Assembly: GCF_900116895.1 (NCBI RefSeq)
Contig: NZ_FPCF01000001.1
Location: forward strand, 372,001 to 436,000
From: Pseudidiomarina donghaiensis
GTDB taxonomy: Bacteria; Pseudomonadota; Gammaproteobacteria; Enterobacterales; Alteromonadaceae
Reading direction: 5' to 3'
DNA: 64,000 nucleotides
Notes under the pieces: model-generated
Databases searched by the model: none
The model's input: only the letters and a program-made list of their open reading frames with translations
Told to the model about the DNA's origin: nothing
Program-made: the position numbers and the translations under genes
In this document: piece by piece, positions 1-7,628 of the stretch
Layout of the letters: each line of letters opens with the position of its first letter
How positions within the stretch are numbered: position 1 is the stretch's first letter

Positions 1-94
1 CGATTTCGTCAAAGAAGGTTTGAACGAAGGCTTTGAGTTTCGCAATCCGAACGCCAAAGGCGAGTGTGGTTGTGGCGAAAGTTTCAACGTATAG
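1..94 (+). CDS. iscA: IscA, iron-sulfur cluster assembly protein (3' end only)
   Basis: Only the last 30 codons lie in the window, read from base 2 to the TAG at 92-94. The end, [11 protein letters not shown], carries the C-G-C pair of A-type Fe-S carriers such as IscA, which pass clusters to apo-proteins in the cytoplasm. The next gene is hscB, nine bases on, then hscA and fdx, the standard isc operon order, which supports IscA over ErpA or SufA. The start and the first conserved cysteine are outside the window. Confidence 0.9.
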   Translation, partial: DFVKEGLNEGFEFRNPNAKGECGCGESFNV

Positions 95-103
95 CAGCCG
101 ATA

Positions 104-607
104 ATGAACCATTTCGAACTGTTTAATCTGCCCGCCGCATTCCAGTTGGATGCGGCGGAGCTACAACAGCGCTACCGCAAACTGCAACAAACCATGCATC
201 CCGATCGGTTTGCCAACGGCAGTGAGCGCGACAAACTGCTCGCGGTACAACGCACCGCGCAACTTAACGATGCCTATCAAACCCTACGTTCGCCGTTGTC
301 GCGAGCAGAGTACCTGCTTGAATTACGCGGCATTGACCTTGCGCACGAGCAAACCACGCTGCAAGATCCTGAGTTTCTCATGGCGCAAATGGAATGGCGC
401 GAGCGCATTGAAGAAGTCGATGATTGGGAGTCTTTAGACGCCGCGTACAAAGACTTGCAAGAGCAAATGCGTGATTTGCAGGCCGAGCTGGAAGGCTTTT
501 TGGCTGAAGATGCGAATGACGATGCGGCGATTACGGTGCGTAAGCTGAAGTTCATGCACAAGCTGCACCACGAACTCGAACGCATTGAAGAACAAATTCG
601 ATATTAG
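104..607 (+). CDS. hscB: HscB (Hsc20) J-domain co-chaperone
   Basis: 167 residues, close to the usual length of HscB. The N-terminal J domain carries the HPD motif at residues 32-34 (MHPDRF), which stimulates the ATPase of HscA. The C-terminal part is an acidic helical domain expected to bind the scaffold IscU. HscB delivers IscU-bound clusters to HscA for transfer to target proteins. It lies between iscA and hscA in the isc operon. About 97 bases separate it from hscA and hold a long inverted repeat. I see no damage to the gene. Confidence 0.96.
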   Translation: MNHFELFNLPAAFQLDAAELQQRYRKLQQTMHPDRFANGSERDKLLAVQRTAQLNDAYQTLRSPLSRAEYLLELRGIDLAHEQTTLQDPEFLMAQMEWRERIEEVDDWESLDAAYKDLQEQMRDLQAELEGFLAEDANDDAAITVRKLKFMHKLHHELERIEEQIRY

Positions 608-677
608 CTATTAGATATCGGATATCAGATCTGATGTTTCGGGCTTTTGCTAATATCTGATATCTAATAGCTAATAT
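602..677. repeat. Long imperfect inverted repeat between hscB and hscA
   Basis: The arms begin ATTAGCTATTAGATATC and end GATATCTAATAGCTAAT, about 21-25 bases each, around a GC-containing loop near 632-650. The left arm overlaps the hscB stop codon. The transcript could fold into a strong AT-rich hairpin that separates hscB from hscA. There is no T tract on the plus strand, so it is not a classical terminator. An mRNA-processing or stability role is possible. It does not resemble the GC-rich palindromes elsewhere in the window. Confidence 0.7.
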
Positions 678-704
678 CGCTCTCGAATTTAACAGAGGTA
701 ATAA

Positions 705-2735
705 ATGGCTTTACTACAAATTGCAGAACCCGGGCAAAGCACCGCGCCGCACCAACATCGACTTGCCGCCGGCATCGACTTGGGCACCACCAATTCACTG
801 GTGGCTAGTGTGCGCAGCGGTTCGCCGGTTATTTTGCGAGATGAGCAAGACCGCGCCATTTTACCATCGGTGGTTTATTACGGTGCTGACCAAGTGCTGA
901 CCGGCCACCAAGCGTTAGCCAAACATGCGGATAAATCAATTGCCACGGAAAACACCATTGTTTCTGTGAAGCGCTTTATTGGCCGTACCATTGCTGACGT
1001 ACAAAAGAATTTCTCGAATCTGCCGTATCGCATGAGCGAAACCGACAACGGTGTCCCTGTGTTCCATACCGCAGCGGGCGACCGCAACGCAGTTGAAGTG
1101 TCAGCTGACATTTTGCGTACCCTTGCGGCGCGCGCTGAAGCGTCACTAGGCGGCGAGCTCACCGGCGTGGTGATTACCGTACCTGCCTATTTTGATGATG
1201 CCCAGCGCCAAAGCACCAAAGACGCGGCGCAACTGGCAGGCTTAAAAGTTTTACGCTTATTGAACGAGCCAACTGCAGCTGCTGTTGCCTATGGCTTAGA
1301 CTCGGGCCAAGAAGGCCTGATAGCGGTGTATGACTTAGGCGGCGGTACTTTTGATATCTCTATTTTGCGCCTACAGGGCGGCGTGTTTGAAGTGCTTGCC
1401 ACCGGCGGCGACAGCGCCCTTGGCGGCGACGACTTTGACCAACTGATTGTCAATTGGCTCAAGCAAGAATGGCAATTGCCCGACAACGTCGACGCCCGCA
1501 CCGAACGCAACCTGGTTAACGCCGCCAAAGCCGCCAAAGAGCAATTGACCGACGTCAATTGCGTCGTAGCCCGGCGTTCCACGCCGGGTGGCGCAGCCGT
1601 TAATACCGAATCCAACAGCGATATCGAGTCGGGTGGCGCAGCCGTTAATGCCGAATCCAACAGCGATATCGAGCCGGGTGGCGCAGCCGTGAATCTCGAA
1701 TTCACCATCGAAGCGCATGACGAATCAACCCTTGATCCCCGGCGTGAAACGCCGGGCTACGCGGTACTAACGCGTGAAAAGCTCAACGAACTTATCGAGC
1801 CACTCGTGCGCCGCACGCTTTCAGCCTGCCGTCGCGCCCTAAAAGATGCCGACGTAAACACCGATGAAATTATTGACGTGGTCATGGTCGGCGGCTCAAC
1901 CCGAGTGCCGCGTGTACGCACAGCGGTTGGCGAATTTTTCGCCCGCGAGCCACTCACCTCAATCGACCCAGACCAAGTCGTCGCCATTGGCGCTGCTATT
2001 CAGGCTGACATTTTAGCCGGCAACAAACCCGACTCAGACATGTTGCTGCTGGACGTTATTCCATTGTCGTTGGGCCTTGAAACCATGGGCGGCTTGGTAG
2101 AAAAAGTGATTTCGCGTAACACCACCATTCCAGTGGCCAAAGCGCAAGAGTTCACCACCTTTAAAGACGGCCAAACCGCGATGATGATTCACGTGGTGCA
2201 GGGCGAACGCGAACTAGTAGACGACTGTCGCAGTTTAGCGCGCTTCGTACTCACAGATATTCCGCCGATGGCAGCCGGCGCCGCACATATTCGGGTAACC
2301 TTCCAAGTTGACGCCGACGGTTTGCTGAGCGTTACCGCCATGGAAAAATCCAGTGGCGTTACCGCGTCGGTACAGGTAAAACCATCGTACGGCTTGGGCG
2401 ATGACGACATTACCAAAATGATTCAGTCGTCCATGACCAACGCCAAAGAAGACATGGCCGCACGCATGTTACGCGAACAGCAAGTTGAAGCCGACCGCGT
2501 ACTTGAAGCATTAAGCAGCGCCTTGGCCGTTGACGGTGAGTTATTGAATGACGACGAACGCAGCGTGCTGGATGACGCTATGGACGCCTTGCGCATTGCG
2601 CGCAATGGCACCGACGCCGACGCCATCGAAAAAGCCATCGAAGCAGTCGACAAGGCAAGCGACGAATTCGCCGCCCGCCGCATGGACGCCAGCATCCGCA
2701 AAGCGCTCTCCGGCAAAAAAGCCGAAGAGCTGTAG
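705..2735 (+). CDS. hscA: HscA, Hsp70-type chaperone of Fe-S assembly, with an in-frame repeat insertion
   Basis: HscA is the Hsp70 ATPase that works with HscB to release clusters from IscU. Actin-like ATPase signatures are intact: GIDLGTTNS near residue 24, [12 protein letters not shown] and [10 protein letters not shown]. The protein has 676 residues, about 60 more than E. coli HscA. The excess is explained by an in-frame family A repeat at residues about 288-352. It encodes [13 protein letters not shown], two 15-residue repeats of the type GGAAVN(T/A)ESNSDIE, and a closing PRRETPGYA. It interrupts the nucleotide-binding domain between [10 protein letters not shown] and LTREKLNEL. The stop codon TAG belongs to a second family A copy just downstream. 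Confidence 0.96.
   Translation: MALLQIAEPGQSTAPHQHRLAAGIDLGTTNSLVASVRSGSPVILRDEQDRAILPSVVYYGADQVLTGHQALAKHADKSIATENTIVSVKRFIGRTIADVQKNFSNLPYRMSETDNGVPVFHTAAGDRNAVEVSADILRTLAARAEASLGGELTGVVITVPAYFDDAQRQSTKDAAQLAGLKVLRLLNEPTAAAVAYGLDSGQEGLIAVYDLGGGTFDISILRLQGGVFEVLATGGDSALGGDDFDQLIVNWLKQEWQLPDNVDARTERNLVNAAKAAKEQLTDVNCVVARRSTPGGAAVNTESNSDIESGGAAVNAESNSDIEPGGAAVNLEFTIEAHDESTLDPRRETPGYAVLTREKLNELIEPLVRRTLSACRRALKDADVNTDEIIDVVMVGGSTRVPRVRTAVGEFFAREPLTSIDPDQVVAIGAAIQADILAGNKPDSDMLLLDVIPLSLGLETMGGLVEKVISRNTTIPVAKAQEFTTFKDGQTAMMIHVVQGERELVDDCRSLARFVLTDIPPMAAGAAHIRVTFQVDADGLLSVTAMEKSSGVTASVQVKPSYGLGDDDITKMIQSSMTNAKEDMAARMLREQQVEADRVLEALSSALAVDGELLNDDERSVLDDAMDALRIARNGTDADAIEKAIEAVDKASDEFAARRMDASIRKALSGKKAEEL
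1566..1760 (+). repeat. Family A palindromic repeat inside hscA
   Basis: Starts with GTAG and the CCCGGCG/CGCCGGG hairpin, continues with 45-bp tandem units (GGGTGGCGCAGCCGTTAAT type), and closes with an inverted hairpin ending GGGCTAC, the complement of the starting foot. Its reading phase is GTA-GCC-CGG, so the TAG is out of frame. The 45-bp unit is a multiple of three, so copy-number change would keep the hscA frame. This is a bipartite REP pair (BIME-like) translated as part of a chaperone. Confidence 0.93.
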
Positions 2736-2960
2736 CCCGGCGTTCCACGCCGGGTGGTGCGCAGCACCGTGAATGCTGAATTGAATCACGGATTAAGCCG
2801 GGTGGTGCGCAGCACCGTGAATGCTGAATTGAATCACGGATTAAGCCGGGTGGTGCGCAGCACCGTGAATGCTGACGTTTCGGCAAGGCAATTGCTGACA
2901 CCGCAGAAAAAGTTTAGATTAACGGCACAAGGTGCCACCCGGCGTAAAACGCCGGGCTAC
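2732..2960 (+). repeat. Family A repeat cluster after hscA, with 48-bp tandem units
   Basis: Begins with the GTAG that supplies the hscA stop codon. It then has about two and a half units of 48 bp (GGTGGTGCGCAGCACCGTG followed by AATGCTGAATTGAATCACGG) and ends with an inverted hairpin closing in GGGCTAC. The fdx ribosome-binding site (AGAGGT) begins directly after that closing foot. Open frames through this stretch come from the repeats and are not genes. Confidence 0.92.
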
Positions 2961-2974
2961 AGAGGTAACAATAT

Positions 2975-3313
2975 ATGCCAAAGATTATTTTTTTACCGCA
3001 CGAAGAACTTTGCCCAGAAGGCGCCGCCATTGAAGCCCAAGACGGCGAAACCGTACTCGACGTTGCGCTGCGCAACGGTATTGGTATTGAGCATGCGTGC
3101 GAAAAAGTGTGCGCCTGCACCACCTGCCATGTGTACATTCGAGAAGGCATGGACTCGCTCAATGAAATTGAAGAAAACGAAGACGACATGCTCGACAAAG
3201 CCTGGGGCTTAGACCCAGACTCGCGCCTAAGCTGCCAAGCCCGCCTTGATGGCGAAGACCTTGTGGTTGAGATTCCGAAATATAGTATTAATCATGCGAA
3301 AGAAAATCATTGA
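2975..3313 (+). CDS. fdx: [2Fe-2S] ferredoxin of the ISC system
   Basis: 112 residues, adrenodoxin-type ferredoxin that supplies electrons for cluster assembly on IscU. The four cluster ligands are visible: C42, C48 and C51 in ACEKVCACTTCH, and C87 in LSCQARL. The spacing matches E. coli Fdx. The ATG at 2975 has AGAGGT upstream, placed right after a family A repeat. It is the last isc gene here; no iscX-like frame follows. A family B palindrome separates it from the convergent gene. Confidence 0.95.
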   Translation: MPKIIFLPHEELCPEGAAIEAQDGETVLDVALRNGIGIEHACEKVCACTTCHVYIREGMDSLNEIEENEDDMLDKAWGLDPDSRLSCQARLDGEDLVVEIPKYSINHAKENH

Positions 3314-3317
3314 TTAT

Positions 3318-3374
3318 GAGGGGGGTGCAGACCCTGATCCGGACCAAGGTCCGGACCAGGGTCTGCACCCTTTT
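3318..3374. repeat. Family B palindrome between fdx and the convergent AAA+ protease
   Basis: Left arm GGGTGCAGACCC and right arm GGGTCTGCACCC flank two copies of GGTCCGGACC-like sequence. It lies between two converging genes and touches the stop codon of the minus-strand gene (TTA at 3373-3375). It could form a bidirectional hairpin. This copy has a TGA in one frame, unlike the copies found inside genes. Confidence 0.9.
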
Positions 3375-6300
3375 AAAACCAGCTGTTGATTTCAGCTTCG
3401 TAGACAGACTCTTTGCGATATAACTCGTCGGTAATAAACTCAAGTTTTTCGCGGTGCTGTTGCAGCAATGAACGCGCAGCATCGCGAGCTTCCTCAATCC
3501 AGAAACGCACCCGCGCTGAAGCCAGTTCACGCTCTTGCGGCGAAGCCAGCTGGCTGAAATTCTCGCCGTAACTTACCTGGCCAAATTCATCATCAAGCCC
3601 CAGCGCACAAATGGCATACATGGCTATACGCGTGGCCTGCTGCAAATCGGAACTGGCACCACTGTTCATGCCGGCATGGCCAAACAGCAAGGACTCAGCC
3701 TCACGGCCCGCCATAAGCATGACTAACTGCGCTTTTATTTCGTCAAACGTCTGCGGGCCAGCGTTTTCATCGCGCTGTGTCGCGACAAAACCTAACGCTC
3801 GGTTACGCGACTCAATGGTCGCAATGGCAATGCGCTGCTCCGGTAACAGCAGTTTTTGCGCCAACAAATGACCGGCTTCATGGGCCGCTGTCTGACGTTT
3901 ACTGTCATCACTTTGCGGGCTACCGGTTGTTGGCGCGCCGAAACGAATGTACGAAATTGCCTCACGAATCGCCGCCGCGTCAACCTGTTGGGTGGCCTCG
4001 CCAGAACTAGGCAGTGCATTTACTAGGTTATAAAGCGCGGTCACGAATACCTGTTCCAAGTCGGCTCCGCTCATGCCCATGGTCAAGGTAGCAAACTCGT
4101 CAATGTCGGCCTGGCTAAACTGCAACTTGTATTTACGCATGTAAAACTGCACAAAAGCGGCACGGTCAGCCCGGTTCGGAATGTCGCACAAAATGGGCCG
4201 ATCTAACCGACCAGAACGCGTCACCGCTGGGTCTAGAGTTTCGGCACGGTTGGTTGCCGCAATAACAAAAATCGGTTCGCCAGTTTTTTGCAAACCATCT
4301 AACTGGGTTAACAAGGTATTTACTGCAGCATTTTGACTCGAACTATTGTCGCCATCAGTACGCTTGCCCGCTAGCGCATCAATTTCATCAATAAACATAA
4401 TGCACGGGGCAATGTCGCGCGCTGCTTCAAATGCTTTTTGAATATTCTCCGACGTACCGTTTACGTACTTACTTAGCATTTCGCCGATATTTAACGAAAT
4501 AAAGGGCAAATCTGCTTCACCGGCCACCGCCCGCGCCAACATGGTTTTACCGGTACCTGGCGGGCCAAGTAGCAAAATGCCGGTCGGCATGGGCAAATTA
4601 TGGCGGCGCAACAAGTTCGGATTTTCTAACCAGCGCAACACCCGTTGTAACTCGTCTTTTGCGCGATGCAGGCCAATCACATCTGCTAAGCGGGTACTTG
4701 GGCGCCGTGTCATTAACCCAGGCACCCCGCGTAGTGCGCGTGAAGCACTAATAATAGGTTTAAACTTCGGCTCGCACGCCATAAAGCGGGCCGTACCCTT
4801 ATCAACGCTCTGCAGCTCAAGTTGATAATCCAAGGCTAACTGCTTGAGCTGCGCACTGTGCATGGTATTGGCCACATGAATAAGCTGTTTTAACGCCGGT
4901 AATTGCAACGGCAGTTGATCATGCTCAACAGCCATCCAGCTATGGTCAATGACACACGCATGATTCAGCTGCGAAGCTGTGCACAAAACAACAATACCAA
5001 CTTGGCTATCTTGGCTACGCAATTTGATGATGAATTGGGTCAAGTCATCGTCGGAATAGGCATCGCCGTCGAGCACAACTAAAGGCAGAGCCGCAACCTG
5101 GTAGAGGTCATCTTGGCTTTGAGCCGGGTTTAACTTCACCACATCTTGATGCGGAACAAGTTGTTGCAATGACTTATAAATACCAGAATTGTGGCCCACA
5201 TAGGCCAAGCCGCGCTGTTGATGAGTAAGCGCAAAAATACTGGCGTCGGCATCAATGTGAAGTCGCTGAATAGTTGCAAGCTTGGCGTCATCAATTTGAC
5301 TAAACAGTTGTTGTTGGGCACGGGTAATGGCACCGTCAATGTTGCGCATGATGGCGCGCGGCACAGGCGCTGGTAGGCCGCTGAGCATAGCGAGCGCGGC
5401 AAAGTTCTCACCAAACTCATAGCCTAGCTGGCCGCTCGACATGTGGTGGTAGGCCTCGGTGCTATTTTGCGCAACGGCCAGCAAAGCTTGGGCGTGCAGC
5501 GGGTAAAAACGTACCGCAGTCCCGGCTCTTAAGCGGTTGACAAGCTCGGGGGTTAGTGCCGCTTCGGGTGACTTCGGTGAACGCGCGTTTTGCAGCACAT
5601 CAAAAATATCTAAATCACCCATGCCCTGGCTGCGACTAAATTCACGTTGGCCCAAGTTGGTGGTGAAAATAACCACTGACTGCGAAAAATTCGCTTCTTC
5701 TAAAGTCGTTGCGTCAAGCGCCGACCCTGTATCGAGCAAGGTCAGTAGTGATTGGATGACGGTGTGATGGGCTTTTTCAATCTCATCAAATAAATAAACC
5801 GTGCGTGGATAAGCTTCGGCATGCTTGGTCAGCTCACCTAAGTTGGCATCGGTAAACGACGAGCCGGCACCAAACAAATGCATGTGGGCCTTTTCGTCAG
5901 CGTATTGCTCCATGTTGAACACGCGGAACACAAAACCGGATCCGTTTACCGCGCTCAGCGCCTCAGCATAGGTTTTTGCCAATTCGGTTTTGCCGACGCC
6001 ACTAGGGCCAGCAAAGGTAAAAATATCGCGTAGCTTATGGCTTGAGCGCGAAAGCGCCTTCATTTCGCTATCAACAATGGCGCGAATAGCTTCGGGCTGG
6101 CCTTTCACCCGCTGCTTTAGGCGGGCCTCAATGGCCGCACAGTGCGAACGCATCATGCCAAGATTCAGCGGCGGGTTTCGGCGAACAAATTCTTGCCACA
6201 GTTCGGCGTCGCTAGTTTTAAAAATATCCACCAGCAATGTCGCAAACTGCTCGTCCGTCGTTGCACTATTGTCAGGCATGAGAACGCGCTGATACTGCTC

Positions 6301-6690
6301 GTTGAATTGCCAAAAACCATGCCAGCTCTTAACAACCTCATGCCCCATTGCTGCGGCCTGCCCGTACCAATGCTTGGTGCCTTTATTATCGGTGGTTCGC
6401 AGCGGAATATGCTGCTCAAATAATTTCCGCAGGGCATACACAGGCTCGGGGAAAACCACACTTTCGGCGGTGCGACCTAATTGCTTGCCAACCATATGCA
6501 GCAACGGGTATGTACTGTACAGCGCGGAAAGTATTTGTTTTTCGCACACCGGGCCGGTGCTCATTTCATCTTTGCCAACCTTTGCAACTTCAGCAGTTGC
6601 ATCAATAACGTTGGTGTAAATTAAATTTTTCTCAAACTCTCTACCCAGCGGGGTATGCGGAATGGGGATAGTCTTTAATGAAGCTTCCAT
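3373..6690 (-). CDS. Two-AAA-domain ATPase fused to an FtsH-like (M41) zinc peptidase
   Basis: 1105 residues, with no membrane segment that I can see. Residues 1-190 are unassigned. A Clp-type AAA+ module follows: Walker A GPSGVGKT at 228-235 and Walker B VYLFDEIEKAH near 298-308. Residues about 480-650 form an unassigned linker. A second AAA module has Walker A GPPGTGKT (709-716), Walker B MFIDEID near 765-771 and an arginine region TRSGRLDRP. Its pore-side segment LSKYVNGTSENIQ looks more like Cdc48/proteasomal ATPases than FtsH. The C-terminus has HEAGH (937-941) and GASSDLQQAT, whose aspartate (1015) matches the third zinc ligand of FtsH. I infer a soluble ATP-dependent protease; the substrate is unknown. 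Family B repeats flank the gene on both sides. Confidence 0.85.
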   Translation of the reverse strand: MEASLKTIPIPHTPLGREFEKNLIYTNVIDATAEVAKVGKDEMSTGPVCEKQILSALYSTYPLLHMVGKQLGRTAESVVFPEPVYALRKLFEQHIPLRTTDNKGTKHWYGQAAAMGHEVVKSWHGFWQFNEQYQRVLMPDNSATTDEQFATLLVDIFKTSDAELWQEFVRRNPPLNLGMMRSHCAAIEARLKQRVKGQPEAIRAIVDSEMKALSRSSHKLRDIFTFAGPSGVGKTELAKTYAEALSAVNGSGFVFRVFNMEQYADEKAHMHLFGAGSSFTDANLGELTKHAEAYPRTVYLFDEIEKAHHTVIQSLLTLLDTGSALDATTLEEANFSQSVVIFTTNLGQREFSRSQGMGDLDIFDVLQNARSPKSPEAALTPELVNRLRAGTAVRFYPLHAQALLAVAQNSTEAYHHMSSGQLGYEFGENFAALAMLSGLPAPVPRAIMRNIDGAITRAQQQLFSQIDDAKLATIQRLHIDADASIFALTHQQRGLAYVGHNSGIYKSLQQLVPHQDVVKLNPAQSQDDLYQVAALPLVVLDGDAYSDDDLTQFIIKLRSQDSQVGIVVLCTASQLNHACVIDHSWMAVEHDQLPLQLPALKQLIHVANTMHSAQLKQLALDYQLELQSVDKGTARFMACEPKFKPIISASRALRGVPGLMTRRPSTRLADVIGLHRAKDELQRVLRWLENPNLLRRHNLPMPTGILLLGPPGTGKTMLARAVAGEADLPFISLNIGEMLSKYVNGTSENIQKAFEAARDIAPCIMFIDEIDALAGKRTDGDNSSSQNAAVNTLLTQLDGLQKTGEPIFVIAATNRAETLDPAVTRSGRLDRPILCDIPNRADRAAFVQFYMRKYKLQFSQADIDEFATLTMGMSGADLEQVFVTALYNLVNALPSSGEATQQVDAAAIREAISYIRFGAPTTGSPQSDDSKRQTAAHEAGHLLAQKLLLPEQRIAIATIESRNRALGFVATQRDENAGPQTFDEIKAQLVMLMAGREAESLLFGHAGMNSGASSDLQQATRIAMYAICALGLDDEFGQVSYGENFSQLASPQERELASARVRFWIEEARDAARSLLQQHREKLEFITDELYRKESVYEAEINSWF

Positions 6691-6756
6691 GGCACTTTTT
6701 TCTTATTTGTTAAGTGCTTGGATATTATCAGCGACTATCAACGTTGTATAGCAGAA

Positions 6757-6820
6757 AGGGGTGCAGACCCGGGGCGGCCCCTGGTCCGGACCAAGGTCTG
6801 GATCTGGGGCCGCCCCCTGT
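6757..6820. repeat. Family B palindrome between msrA and the AAA+ protease gene
   Basis: Contains both arm types: GGGGTGCAGACCC followed by GGGGCGGCCCC on the left and GGGGCCGCCCCC on the right, around a GGTCCGGACC core. It lies in the gap between msrA (ending 6825) and the start of the AAA+ gene, both on the minus strand. Confidence 0.88.
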
Positions 6821-6824
6821 TCTA

Positions 6825-7358
6825 TTAGCCGTCGAGTTTTTCAGCGAAGGTGCGCTTAAACTTAGCTAGTTTCGGGTGCACCACGGCCTGGCAGTAGGCG
6901 TTTTCAGGGTTACGCTCCACGTAGTTTTCGTGATAGTCCTCGGCCGGCCAGAACTTTTCTAGCGGCTCAATAGTGGTCACTATGGGCGCGTCCCAAATTT
7001 TTTCACGCTCTTGCTCAGCAATAATTTCTTCGGCTAAACGCTTTTGTTCGTCAGTTTGGTAAAAAATTGATGTGCGATATTGCGTACCAACGTCGTTGCC
7101 CTGGCGGTTAACTTGGGTTGGGTCGTGCAGCGCAAAGAATATTTCATAAATCTCACGCACGCTCAAAGCGGCCGGATCAAAGGTGATCTGAACCACTTCC
7201 GCGTGGCCAGTATTGCCGGTGCAAACTTCTTCATAAGTTGGCTCCGCCTTGTGTCCGCCAGCGTAGCCGGACTGTGCCTTCAGCACGCCACGCACCTGCT
7301 TGAACGCTCCTTCTAAACACCAAAAACAACCGCCACCTAATGTAATTTGCTGCGCCAT
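6825..7358 (-). CDS. msrA: Peptide methionine sulfoxide reductase A
   Basis: 177 residues from the ATG at 7356-7358, which has GAGGTGG upstream. A longer frame reaches 7424 but adds nothing like the family. The catalytic motif GGCFWC places the nucleophilic cysteine at residue 11. GYAGGHKAEPTYEEVCTGNTGH, shortened here to GYAGG...PTYEEVC, and EDYHENY are conserved MsrA segments. The enzyme reduces the S form of methionine sulfoxide in proteins and repairs oxidative damage. No MsrB domain is fused. It is probably a single-gene unit, with the promoter in the gap shared with the divergent lipoprotein gene. Confidence 0.95.
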   Translation of the reverse strand: MAQQITLGGGCFWCLEGAFKQVRGVLKAQSGYAGGHKAEPTYEEVCTGNTGHAEVVQITFDPAALSVREIYEIFFALHDPTQVNRQGNDVGTQYRTSIFYQTDEQKRLAEEIIAEQEREKIWDAPIVTTIEPLEKFWPAEDYHENYVERNPENAYCQAVVHPKLAKFKRTFAEKLDG

Positions 7359-7430
7359 AACCACCTCATATTGAATTTTTAAATGGACGTCTAGATGCCC
7401 GTAGCATACGCCCGTTGCCTGCAAAGAGCA

Positions 7431-7479
7431 AGAGAGGGGTGCAGACCCTGGTCCGGACCAGGGTCTGCACCCCCCTCTT
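7431..7479. repeat. Family B palindrome upstream of msrA and the lipoprotein gene
   Basis: This is the simplest copy: arm GAGAGGGGTGCAGACCC, core TGGTCCGGACCA, arm GGGTCTGCACCCCCCTC. It is nearly perfectly self-complementary over 46 bases. A run of T follows at 7480-7488, so on the plus strand the hairpin could act as a terminator, though no plus-strand gene precedes it. It serves as the reference form of the family. Confidence 0.93.
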
Positions 7480-7489
7480 ATTTTTTTAG

Positions 7490-7517
7490 TTGACGCATTG
7501 TAAATAAAATATATATT
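7490..7517 (+). promoter_or_regulatory. Probable sigma-70 promoter of the lipoprotein gene
   Basis: A -35 box TTGACG (7490-7495) and a -10 box TATATT (7512-7517) are separated by 16 bases. Each differs from consensus at one position. It lies about 110 bases upstream of the lipoprotein ATG and just after a family B palindrome. No other promoter candidate in this gap is as good. Confidence 0.6.
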
Positions 7518-7628
7518 CAGTGTTAAATATAGCTGCGCTGAACAGTCACTTCTCCTGCCTTACCAATGTCACTGTGTTATCGCGATTAAAAGAACCAACA
7601 CCTCATTGATTTTATAAGGAATTCCATA

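Noticed and set aside
2754-3212. 152-residue plus-strand reading frame through the repeats after hscA
   Set aside because: It arises from the 48-bp repeat units and overlaps fdx in another frame; it has no ribosome-binding site or homology.
7359-7424. Longer MsrA start
   Set aside because: The extra residues do not match the family, and GAGGTGG lies just before the ATG at 7358.
7431-7489. Family B palindromes as a class of Rho-independent terminators
   Set aside because: Only this copy is followed by a T run; most copies have none, and eight lie inside genes that must be read through.
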